Below are positions 1 to 12,300 of a DNA stretch of 64,000 nt, in pieces (positions within the stretch are counted from its first letter, which is position 1; every line of letters begins with the position of its first letter). Origin of the DNA: Morinoia aosen (Eukaryota > Arthropoda > Malacostraca > Amphipoda > Talitridae). The DNA lies in the NCBI GenBank assembly GCA_030386875.1, contig CM059567.1:84375130-84439129 (forward strand). Direction: 5' to 3'. Both the position numbers and the translations under genes were made by a program. The notes beneath the pieces were generated by a model. The model was not told where the DNA came from, did not search any database, and saw nothing but the letters and a program-made list of their open reading frames with translations.

Positions 1-173
1 ACCGAACGATTGTTTCGTATAAGCATTTGAAGATGGGTTTCAATTTTCACAGTATTGTCATTCCGTCAGATCTTTGCGACGAGGTAATGCAGTCAACATC
101 AGTGCTGAAGCCACTTTCGTCGGTTTAAAGAGAGGAACGTTTGTGTTGTACACTTCGGCTGGAGACGAGTGAC
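1..173 (+). promoter_or_regulatory. 5' UTR / upstream region of the mesh-like gene
   Basis: This stretch precedes the ATG at 174. It contains TCAGT at about 97-103, similar to the arthropod initiator, but no TATA box at the usual distance was recognised. The true transcription start and any upstream non-coding exon may lie outside the window. The open frame continues upstream of 174 only from non-ATG codons. Confidence 0.3.
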
Positions 174-339
174 ATGAACGTGGTACGAGCGCGCAGTTGG
201 TGGTGGGTTGGGACCATTTGTGTTCTTCTTGTGCTGGTCGTAGCGGCAGCCGAAGAGGCGCAAGACTATGATTCACTCAACGAGGAACAACAGGATTTCA
301 TGCGGGTTTACGCGTTGGAAGCGGCCCGGGGAGATTATG
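174..339 (+). CDS. mesh: mesh exon 1: start and signal peptide
   Basis: Encodes residues 1-55. A basic N-terminus and three tryptophans are followed by a hydrophobic core (about residues 12-26) ending in Ala-Ala-Ala, a typical secretory signal. An acidic linker follows. The donor GTGAGT is at 340. The exon ends one base into a codon, completed by AC of exon 2 to read Asp-Tyr-Asp-Pro-Met-Leu. Confidence 0.88.
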
Positions 340-3300
340 GTGAGTATTGAAAATAGTTAGAAACTGGTGAAAGTATTGAAAAGGTATGAGCAAGTAAATC
401 AATACTTGTAAGTAAGCTTACGTGTAAGTTCACAGAATGTAGATTTAATGCAATTAGTGAGGGCTGCAAATTGATTTCATATTTTTATGCATAAAGTTGG
501 TCTTTTTTTCAAGAACATCGACGCCGTACATTGTGAAAACTGAAGTATTTTTTACAGTAATTTGATAGTATTAGTGAGTATTATCTAATCACAGCTTCCC
601 AAATTTCTGTAGTGACTTCTTTTAAGTTTTGATTTCATTCCATAATCTTCTACATCGTTGCTCTTATTAATATTACAATTAAAAGATTCTTTCGATATTT
701 GTGCTGCCGTCGTTTATTTTCAAGAAAATTTTTCCTACGGATCTTAATACAGTTATTCTGCTTTAATAAAATAAATGGCAAGAAAATAAAATAGTAGTCA
801 CGCTCCTCAAATGACGTTGAAGAGTAATTATTGCCATTATATCCTGAGTCGGACGTGCTATTAAATGATGTGGAAGACTCTGGAAGCCCAGGCGTGGAGC
901 ACTGATTCACCATTGAAAAGCATGTTTTAGTAACAAGACTTAGAATATTCGCTGTCCGCACCCCACGGGCATGACACCAGGATTAATGTCTGCTCGTTAT
1001 TGTGCTGTGTGAGCACGCCAGCGTCTTCCAGCAGCTTGTGGGTGAGCCTCCGTTACTGACGTCGAACGCTACTGTTACGCCGTACGATGAAGTTAAATCA
1101 AAGTTAGAGAGTAGACAAGATGAATTTTCTAAGCTTTGAATGCAATCTTTATGATGGTTAGATACAGGCATTGTCTGAACATCATAAAGATTGCATTCTC
1201 CGTAAAAAAGCTCCGTGATTATCTGAATTTATAACAATATGAACCCCGATACGAGGTTCAAATCCCTCTCTGTGGAGTTGCGTTGACATTTCAACTGTGT
1301 TGTGTAAGAATGGGGAGACTAGATCTTGCAGGGATTTATGCGACATCGTAAGTAAGCAGAAAACTATCTTGATGGTTCGTTACGATGTTCTGAAATCCGT
1401 TTTCCAAAAAGTGGTAACATGTTGTCCAATAAAAATGTCATCCAAACAGCAAGTTTTCGTATATTGGAATATTTGAATGAGAAATGACACTAATGAGTGC
1501 ATTACCTCTGCCCATTGAAGTGAAAATGAATGCTTGAAAAGTTCGGGATATTTGCAAGTACGATGTTAAATTATGTTGCCCAGCCCAATTTTAATGTAAC
1601 GCTGTGAAATGAAGACAAATATCATACGTACAAATGTATAAATTACTAGTCTTACTCCAACATGAATTTTGTCGATTGGAGAACGTTACAAACGAAAACT
1701 TGCTTCATTGAACCATAAATAAAATTTACCGTTCATGATCATACCAGTATTTTTTAGATTTTGAACGAGAATCTTCATTTTGCGTAGACTTTATTCGGGA
1801 CAAATCTTGCATACCTGGTACCAATATAGTACAATCGACAACTTTCAAATACCTGTAATAAAATCTAACTGGAATAAAGGCTACAAGTTTTCTCTTCACT
1901 CAGAGGTCAAACTTTAGTGAGTGGGCTGTTCTGAATTTCTTACTAAAACGTTGGCAGCCCTTCATTCAATATGAACTGAGCACTTCCGGTGAGATATGTC
2001 AACAGTCCATAATTAGTGCTTAGCAAGTTAACGGCAACTCTATGTCCAGAAAATACTTAAACAGGAACCTCAATGTTTTCATATGTGTTCATATACGGAT
2101 AATAATAATTTAGGGCCTCTACTAGCTCCCCAAATAATCATGAATTTGCAATGAACCTATCACTAATCTTTTTATTATTTCACTTCTTATTCAGCACTTT
2201 GTAGCAGGTAACAGCTATTGGCACAATTACTCGTTAAGAATCAACAATGTTCGAGGACACGAGAATGTACAGCAAAATGAGTTAAACTTAGGTTCTGCAT
2301 GGATCAACGTGTAATTACAACCTGAGCTTGTCTTGAATTGGTACTACATTATTTCAAACTAATTCAAGCTAATTCGTACGATAAACGATAGGTTTCAAGC
2401 TAATTTCGTACGATAGGTTCAATTTATTCTTCGTACACAGATTCGCCTCTGGCTACCCAGATTTATTTGCGAAGATTTTTTAGGAGGGTGATCTCAAGAC
2501 AGTAATGAGGACATGGGAGCTGTAGGCAGGAAAACAGGCTAACGTTATGTGTGCAAAAAGAAATTACAGTCCAAAGCATTTAAAACAGCGTTGAACTATA
2601 AGCACTATACTTTGAGCACAGGGTCTGAAACTCTTCGCTCTCATATCTCCCAGAGCTCATTCTATCTTCGAACAATTTGATAAGATAAGCTCATCAGTGT
2701 TAGTCATGAATGCCTTCAAAGATGGTGGCAACCATCCGAGCCTGCATAACTATAGGTCGCCACGTATATATCGATCATAGTCTAGCTCTTGAGTTCAACC
2801 CTCATGGGTAGAACATCAACTGTAGGTTGGCAAAATAAAATGCGTGATTTTAGTGGTCATAATAATTAGAATTGGAATAAAACAGCTTCCAATTCATGGG
2901 AAATAAACATTTTCATAAAAATGTAAGCTTTGTTATAGTTATCTCTTTGAATTATATATTTTCTTGGCTCACCTTCAGCCTGAAAAAATGCCTTGATAAG
3001 AGACAGGAGCCGTTTACACATCTTTAGCAAGTGGTCTTTTTTAATTTAGAGAATCACCTCAAATGCAGCAAAATTAAGTCAGGCAATTTTGCTTCAGATT
3101 GTAAATTTACGTCTTTTCCACTACCCTCCCTCACCTACTAATGCTGTGAATTGCATTGTTGTAAGAGTGGTGGACCTTTGTTTGGCTACAGGAAAAAAGA
3201 CTGTAATGCATTTTAATATCATCGCACACCAACGCATGACACAAATGAAGCGATATTCTTATAAGAAGGCAACGTCTGGTCCCTTCTGAGCCTACACGGC

Positions 3301-6300
3301 TTAGCCCAAATCGCCTCCATGTGCTCTGACAGGCCGCTCTGGTGCGATAAGTTCTCTAGCGAAGATCATTTCGAGACCGTGGTTCACGTTGGTTCAGGTA
3401 CACCGCTCTTGTTTTGATGAGCTCGAAATATCGTCACAAGCCGTGATAATCGCCACTCAAATCTTGCGTACCACACGTGAATTTTGTAAGCCCTCAAGAT
3501 TTCGAGCTGGATATTGTAAAATTAATTATTTCTAAGTCACATCATTCCGCTCAAATCTGGCTGTGAAACAATGATAACTGCGTAGATTTTCATCTTTCCT
3601 ATTTTCACGTTCTCCAGTGATAGAACCTGGAATATTCGCAATCAGATCGAAGGCAAATATTGTGCTAAAAACAGTTATTTCAACTAGCTTGGTATGAACA
3701 GGTTTTTCGAACAAGTATGATTGCAACAGTGGAATAAAAATCGTTAATTTTTCTGATCAATTGTTTAGTTACTTTGATTTATTTCGGTTAGAAACCTAGT
3801 ATCACTTTAAAAGCTTTTCTGAATTTCACTAGAAAATAACAAAAATTTATTAGACAAATTAGAAATGCAAAATTCGTAAAATTTTGACCAGCTTTGCTTA
3901 GTAGAATCTGAGAAAGTATTTTAGTTTCTAAGCCTGATTGAATTTACTGTAGAGATAAATAATCTAGAAAAAGGAATTTGCAATAATCAGATTGGTGCAA
4001 AAGTAGTGTTCGATTTAAAGATCTTGAGTAGAATAAATGAGCAAATGACTATGGAAATATTTATTCATCAACTCACTCTCCATTGTTTCCAATGACCTTA
4101 TTCCATTATTCAAAAAGTTTATTAATGCCTCGCTTGTAAAATTCTGTAGGTAATGAGAACATGGGAGCTGTATGCAGTAAAACAGGGAGCTGTATGCTTC
4201 AATTAATGTAGAAATTCAACTTATTTTCAATCGCGTTGCCTGTCGTTAACCTAGGCCCACTGTAATAGTTCTTTAGTCCTCGGAACGAACAGAAATCAGA
4301 AGCAGGTTGTATGGGCCACGTCTAACTTTTTTGCATTTTCCCTAGCGGTTACAGTAGTATTCTCGGGCACAAGACAATGAATATGATCGGAATCAAGAGT
4401 TTTTTAATGCCCTTCCTTCGGCTCATTTTTCAAAGTGAAATCACCTCTTTGAAAACGGAAAACCATCTCCTGCAACTTTTTCCATTCTCTACATCATCCC
4501 CATAAGTGTTCTGAACAGATTTTGCTGCCGCTCTTACATTAACGTATTTATAAAACTAGAACAGTAGAACATTTTGTCTGATCTTTGGATGTGAAAAACA
4601 TAAACATAAATATTTATAGAAAAATGAACGCAACTGAGCTAATCTGAAAGAAAATCGTTTAGTTTTGTCTCAGAAGTATATTACCCTTATAAGAAAATGT
4701 AAATAATTGACAAATATAATTTAAACATCCCTATTAAGCATAGGCAATACATTTACACCAACCTGCTATTTTACTTCCACATACCGGTGGTAAAGAAAAA
4801 CTTAGTTCACTCACCAATATAAGAGCTTTCTTCGTTGGATTAATACAGACAAAAATTATATGACATGGTATTTAGCTATAGTAGAATTCACTGCATCTAC
4901 AGAAAGTTTGGAAGTACATTGAATTTACGTAAAGAAATTTGACGAGTTTAAACAAATCAGCCAAGAGCATTCAGTACCCAGTCTAACTTTTTCGCCGCCT
5001 GCATGCATGTTTTTCGCCGCATAAGCGATTTAATCGCTTGAATTGCTAAGGCTGCGAAAAACATGCATGCAGGCGGTGAAAAAGTTCGACTGGGTATTGT
5101 CTTCCATTACCAAGCAGAAACACAAATGACGCTGTTCACAATGCAACAAAGTTCTCGCTGCAAGACAAAACTTAACTTCACTTTACACTTAGTTCTCTCT
5201 CCTGAATAATTTGCCCGCATGAATCCACTCTGGGATAACTTGTTCATTCCCTCACAGCTCCACATGACCTCCTCCATCACTACAATCTGAAGGAATTAAA
5301 AGGCCACAGTGAGCATAAATATGAACTATAGCAATTCAAGTGTCAAATTTATATCAGTGATAAAACCATGAATGTTCCCTTTTATCTTGAGCTCCATTTT
5401 ATCTCACTCAGACCCTCTGCTCAACATTGTGTTTTTGCTCGGTATCTTTTCATCACGTAAGAGTTCACTGACTCGAAATCAAAATGCAGTTCGAGCAAAA
5501 TTTTCAAGTAGAGACTAAATTAGATATTCTCGTTGTCATAATTGATATTCTTCGTATGATATGAAAAATGAACCTTTTTAGGCTCGAAATTACTGTAATA
5601 ATGTGAAATAGTTGCATATATTTATCTACATCTTGAATACAATAAACATACATCAAATGTGCACTTTAAATCAATTTATTTTCCTTTGTGTCATATTGTA
5701 TTGTTCAAACAATATTACTGTGCAGTTCAATTACATTCTAACAAATTACTGCTATGTTTTTGGTGTCGAGATCTTGAAAAGGACATGCAAATTGTTAGAA
5801 GTATAGAAGTTAAATAGCTGTTAAAGTAAAAGTTAAATATGCTCGAACAAAAGAATATCGATCTCGCAATTCATGGTTAAAAATAAGAGAGAAAACAAAA
5901 ATAACGATTAAGAAAGAGGTCGATTGTGAAGGCCGAGCCGCTAAGAATTTCAGCTCGCAGGTATAGCGCCCTCTCTTAGGTCGAGAAACGTGAAATCCAA
6001 CGACGAATGCAAAAATATAGAGATGAGCGGCTGCGAAGTGTCATGAACTTTTCCCGTAGAATTGAAACAAAATAAAAGACGGAGTCGGAAACCATGAGAA
6101 GACTGTACATTACAAATGTTATTATTCAGTAAATTTAACTTGGTAAGAAGCTGGCAGGCGCGAGCGCCAGGTCACTGAAATACCGTTTGCAACCTACCCA
6201 AAATAAACAAGCCTAAAATTAAAGTCTATAAAGCAGTGCAGTTCACACCCTAATATATCTATCACTCTTGGTATTCAAAAGATGTTGCGTTTATTTACTA

Positions 6301-9300
6301 CTGTTTTGTTTATAATGAAACACCATTATATTTCTATGATAATAATAACGTTAGCCCGTCAGTAGAATAATTCCTCGGCGAACTAAGCAACTAGCAATTA
6401 CGTCCGTCAAGAAGGTATTTCACAAACTTCACTTGCTAAGCAACAATAATTTATGTGCACTGCGTAGACACATTAATTTTCTTACATGAACAATCGCTTC
6501 GTAAACGGCACTAGAAATGAAAAACAAAGCACTCTCTTATCATATCTGGGGGGAATTATGAGTAGTTAAAAAGAATTTTTATCTTTACGGGCGACTCGCG
6601 GATCGCCGTGATAAGACCCATGACTTTCCAGAACTTCATTAACAAATATAAGTGATAAAACGTAAAGCTAATGATGAGAGCAGTGAGTACACTGTGCCCT
6701 CATTTTTCTCACCGTCCATGGCGTTATCATCTTAGACCATGAAAAAATCAATAAAATTAATTTCCTTTAGAGAGAGGTGTGCAATGAATTTTCAAATTCC
6801 TCTGTGTTATTTGTTTTCTCAACATAGGTAAATAATAAGCACGAACTAACAAAAGAACCACACCGGAGAAGTTGTTTCAGTTTAGTAGACTCTAGATGGT
6901 ACGTTGGAATCGAGAGGGGGCTAAGTTATTTTTTGTGTTTCGAAGATGTTTTCTAAATAAACTCTGCGCAAACATGAATGAAAGTAGTTCTGTCTTTTCC
7001 ATGGTTCCAACAGATTTCAAAGATTCACTTACTCCCAGGAAGCTTAGAACTCGAAACATGCAACACACTTTTAAACTTAACGGTTACTGTTGGGCCAAAT
7101 GAACAACGAGGCTTCAAAATCCACATGCAAAAAATGTAGAGTTCTGTCACTTGACTGGCAGACAGTATAAAATATTTCTGATTTTAAACTCAACTTGTAA
7201 CTACAGTTGAGAGGTCAAAACTCATTTTTCGATTAGAGCAAAACAAAATTTCTAAGTCGAATCATTCACATGGATCTTACAAATTAGGAATACTACGGCA
7301 GGAACGCCTTGCATATTGTACGCTGCCGTTTTAGAAAGTAAGGACAGGATGTGGAGCGGTACTTTCATAATTCTTTTTTTTTGAGATTCTATTGAACAGA
7401 ATTGGTAATTAAAATTTCAACTCATGGTAAAAATTAATACATAGATTGTAGAACGCTAACTAACCAATAAATGGCATCCTATTTAGTGTTGGCATAAATT
7501 GTCAAGTACCAATGCGTAAAGCTTCTTCTATGTCGTGAGCAAACTTTTTCTATTTCACTCTAGTTTTACCGTAGTTCAAGTTTGTCTAGTTTTTCCTGAA
7601 AAGTCATGAAACCTTTTTTCATTTTGTATTCAATTTTATTTATGATATCTATAAAAACAAAAATTTCATAATGTGTAATTTTATGTGTAGCGCACGAAAA
7701 TCGTACCGATTTTGGACTACTTATTTTGATTCTATCGAATTGTATTTTACTTATGCATTATTGAATGCGATTTCCACTGTTTCTGTCCAACCTAATTTCG
7801 GTCTCATTGGTCATAGACTAGAATATTGTGGTGAGCTCCAACACTGTCCTCAGACCCAATGCTGTCGCGGATCGCACCGTCCGACGACACGCCCTACACC
7901 ATCACGAAGGAGCGCCTTGACGAAATTCGAGCTCGCCTCATGTATCCTTACTACGACCTGGACCACAATGGAGGCAAAGGAGACTTGCAGGAAAACATCA
8001 ACATGCACAATACGCAGCTGAGCAAGCAACTTGCATTTCTCCTGCCTTTCTTCGGCTTCGGGCTGAACTACACTTGGGTAAGTGAAGAAACTCAAGGGAT
8101 TTCATTTGAATTTCGAATTTTTGTTCATATAATCAAAAGCTTCGATAAAGAATAGTTCCCAAACATATTGTTTGGTGAATTAAGTCATAATATTGAGCTC
8201 TTCGCCTTGTTAGTAAACGCGGAGAAAATCCACTAAAATTTAGTGAAGCTTTTCAAGTTCGGCTACTTATGTATGTAGTAGAGTTTCCTATTTCTACGGT
8301 TTTTATTAGCGTCATTAAAGTTTATTTCAAAAGATATTTTCTTATGTTCTAAAGACGAAAGATCTTTCAGGTCGTTTAAAATAATTTTAGAGTGACATTA
8401 AGAAGGGGGCAAGTGTTCTTCTAAAGCATCCATAAATATCTTAATCATGTAAACACAGAAAGGAGGGTTTGTACACCCACTTTGAAAATCGAAGCCAAGA
8501 AAACCATGCAGGATAATTACCTCATGGGAATAATACGTGATAGAAGAAACTCAAAATTGACTGGAGCGTATTCAATCTACGAACAATCATAAGGTGTTGA
8601 TCTTATCAGTTACAAACACGGTTCGCTACACAAAAGAGCAGCTAGCGCAAATCCTGAAGTGTTACCTCCAGTTCAATGAAGCAGTCGTTATTTTGAAAAA
8701 TTATTTTACGAAAACATTTGGTTTCTAACAAAGTCTTGATAAAACAGTAAAAAAAAGATATGTCTCTAAACTCAAAGAGTTTGGATCCTCGATAAACAAA
8801 CAGAGCATGGCCGACGGCAAACCGTTCGAAATGAAGCGACAATTCTCTCCCCCATACTATTTCTATTAAAAATTTTCCATGCTAACTACTTAACTTTTCC
8901 ATAAGTGAAATCCCAAATTGGCCTATGTCTTCTTGAATTATCTTGAACTCTTTATATAGAATAATTTACTTCATATCAATTTTGAAAAAATTGAGTTACT
9001 TACGGCCATTCTGTATATCACAATGTTTTATAATACAAATTAATTATATTTTCTTTCCACGTTCATGAATGTATTACCCTTCGAATTAGTCTCTTGCAGG
9101 CTAAAGCTTAGATTGGAAAATTAAAATTATAAATACGAGTAACTTCACCCAAAATTAATTCTCGAGCTTCTTATCTGAGCACATTCCAAAGCTCACGGCG
9201 TGAACTGGCGAACGTCACGAGGTCTGCAGCAAATCTGTCGTGGATTACTGAGTTCGCTTGTGGGAAGGGTGGAAGTAAACCAAGAATTACTTCTACGCAT

Positions 9301-12300
9301 TATTGTTTACATCAAAATTAGGTTGCTAAACCAATTTTAATGCATAATTTATTCGAGGAAGAGATCAACAGTAGGTAAAATTAGTCTGTATCATTATAAT
9401 AAATGATAATTCAATGAAAAACCTAAAAAAGATAATTTTTAGCCTAAATTTTCCAAACTTGAAATCTTAGCCCAAATGAAGCGGAATTTTTATTTTGCTA
9501 ATTTCAGAGAAAGCACAATATGCTCCTGTATGATTCATATAACGAAAGAAAAATTAACTAGACATGGGAATAACACCCACTCTTTACGAATATGTAACTT
9601 CTCATAACGAAAGTATGTCCGCACATATATTTTGCAAGAGCTTTACAAACATTTACAACACTGCTTGACTACAACACTCCTATTACTGGAAGTGCACGTC
9701 TTGAACTACGTACTCTACAAGGATCATATCCAATGAAATAATTCTTTCCACATATCAGCATGTTAATACATTTAATATTTTGATTGTATGGGCAATTAGA
9801 AAATATAGATATCGATTTACTTCTAGAAGGTTGATGCACATAAACTGCTAAAACAGACAAAAGACTGGATATTTGCTGCCCGTTCAGATGTAATGCCAAT
9901 TTTTCTTTCCTTACGCAGTTTACCTGACATCTTTAAGATGTGGCTGAAACAATTTACATTTTCGGATTCGTTTATAATTTTGAAATTAGTTGCTACACTT
10001 AGTTTTTGTTTTTTTAATTTTGTGTGAAATAGTCGATAAAGTTTTCGCCAAAGGTGTAAACTCTTATTTTCGAAAAGCTCTCTTAAATAAAGAACATGGC
10101 TTCTGGTACAAATAATCCATATAGTATACAGACCATGGACTGATTATCCTCTGCTGTATCTTTTCTTAGAAATGGTTCCTCTGAAATTTTTCATTTTATT
10201 ATTGCATTTGACTTTGTAAATGACAGCATTTTTACATTGGGATCACTGCTAAAGCATTATAAGAGTTTTATATGGCAGGATCTGCCTGCAGCCCTCGTGT
10301 GCTATGATTTTCGGGTATAATAACGCGCAATTTTTTTTCTAAATTAACATCTCATGCAGCCTATAGTACCCTTTCCGCGGCACTCCAAAATGAAAGTGCG
10401 GTTAAAATGAATAGAATAAACAACGAACAGCAAAAATCTACAATGTGACTTATTGCAAATTAGTCTCTGAAGAAAGTGCATACTCTTCTACTTAGCCGAA
10501 TTTATACCTTTTGAATGAATAAAATCAGAAAAACATGATACACATTGTAATGAACGATTAAAATGTATTGGAATTCTATTATGGAAATCTCAATAGAGGC
10601 GAAAATTCTTATCTGAGACAGAATTAGAAATATTGTACGGAACATTTGATCCTTTTCCTCAGGTGTGGTATTAAAACTTGGCATTTAAGGAATAAAGATA
10701 CGACAAATGTACTTGTTACTACGTATATTATCTATTAATTTAGAGCGACAGGAAGTATGGAACGTAATGCCAATACAAAAAACTATCATGATACAGGAAA
10801 ATACATAGGCCTTATGATCTATATTCATTTTCCCCATGCATTTTTTCGTAGAGTATTATGACTGAGAGCAACAAATACGTTACACAGCCATTATAATCTA
10901 TTGCATTTCATCATGATCATTTGGCTAGAAATCCAAGTAAATTCCTTTCCCTAATGCTATTAAAATACCAGATCTAAACTTATAATTTAAACTTCGTTAT
11001 TTAAGTTATAAGAACTGCATGCCGTCTAACAACCGCGAGTAAAACTCTTTTCTGCATTCAAAAATAATTCAGAATTTTATATTTGATACGCATATTGATG
11101 AAGCCAATTGCTGCTGGATAACTTTTTTCTTTTGGTTGATTTAAAATACTAAGCACATTGTTTTGAAATGAATCAAATTATATACCTATTCTCAGATGCT
11201 ATTGTCTCGTTTAACTTTCTATCTTGAAACTATCATTTTAATCCCAATGGTTCAAACTCTAACCTAGATTCATTTTCTGATTAGTCAGGCGTGCGCTTGA
11301 CTAATCAGCGTTCTAACAGGCGACTAATCAGGTCAGATTTTGCCTGCCTTGAGAATATGGTTTCTGTAGAACGCCCTGGAGTCACTGCGCAATTCCTTAA
11401 CAATTTATCTACCGCAAGTGATACATCAAGAACTTTGCATATTCGAAATTGTTCATTTGTAAAATCCTCAGTATTATTTTTCAGTTTTATTTTCCTGATG
11501 TAGCATTGGCTAAACAAGTTCTTTGAACTGTTGGATAGTGATGGAATCTCTTTGATGACCACGCACAGCGCCAACACTTCAACTGCTTGCATCAATTATT
11601 AAAGGGCTTTCATCACCATCCAACAATAATTCAAAGAAGTCATTTAACCAATACTACACCAGGAAACCAAAACTGAAATATACTGACAACTGAACGAATG
11701 ATCAGTTTCGAATATACATAGTTCTCGATGCATCACTTGCGGTAAATGAGTTGTATAATATACATATAATAAAATACACATAAAACAATTATGTAACGAA
11801 TATACATAGTTGTTGATGTATCAATGGCGGTAAATAAATTGTACGTTCGTATAGCCCTTTTACCTAAAACATATCACGCTTTGCCTGCGTGAAACGTTGT
11901 CAGTTCAAGCGGGCGACAGACGTTCTTGCTCAAAGGTATGCAAAAAAAGTTTCAAAGTGTTAATCAATTGAACAGCTTAAGTAAGATGATGACATTTTGC
12001 TCATGTTTTTTATGAGTTGCTCAAAGCTATCGATTGTTTCTTAGTAAATTTTTTATTTCGTGAACAATTTTAAAGGTACCCATAGAAATCAAGGACTTAA
12101 TTAATGCATAATCAAGATATTAGTTAGAAAATGTGTTTCATCATTAAGAATTGTTCTATACGTTATCGGCTGACGTTGAGGCTTTCTTTGCGTCAAAATT
12201 CCCGACATATGCTATTTTCAGCCACAGAAGAGTATTCTGAATGTAATTCACGGTTTGAACAAAACAAATATTTTCATCGCTTTCAGGGGTAGAAACTTGT

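Larger units (their letters stand above)
340..7853 (+). other. mesh intron 1 (7.5 kb)
   Basis: AT-rich, no convincing coding content. It holds a perfect short hairpin at 1138-1196, a 118-bp MITE at 4977-5094, and a short direct repeat (about 2500-2535 and 4150-4190, sharing ACATGGGAGCTGTA). First introns of this length often carry enhancers, but no specific element was recognised. Confidence 0.7.

Noticed and set aside
141-173. Earlier start for Mesh
   Set aside because: The upstream open codons begin with TTG, not ATG, and the signal peptide fits the ATG at 174.
1240-1275. GGTTCAAATCC resembling a tRNA B box
   Set aside because: No A box at proper spacing and no acceptor or anticodon stems could be paired, so neither a tRNA nor a tRNA-derived SINE is supported.
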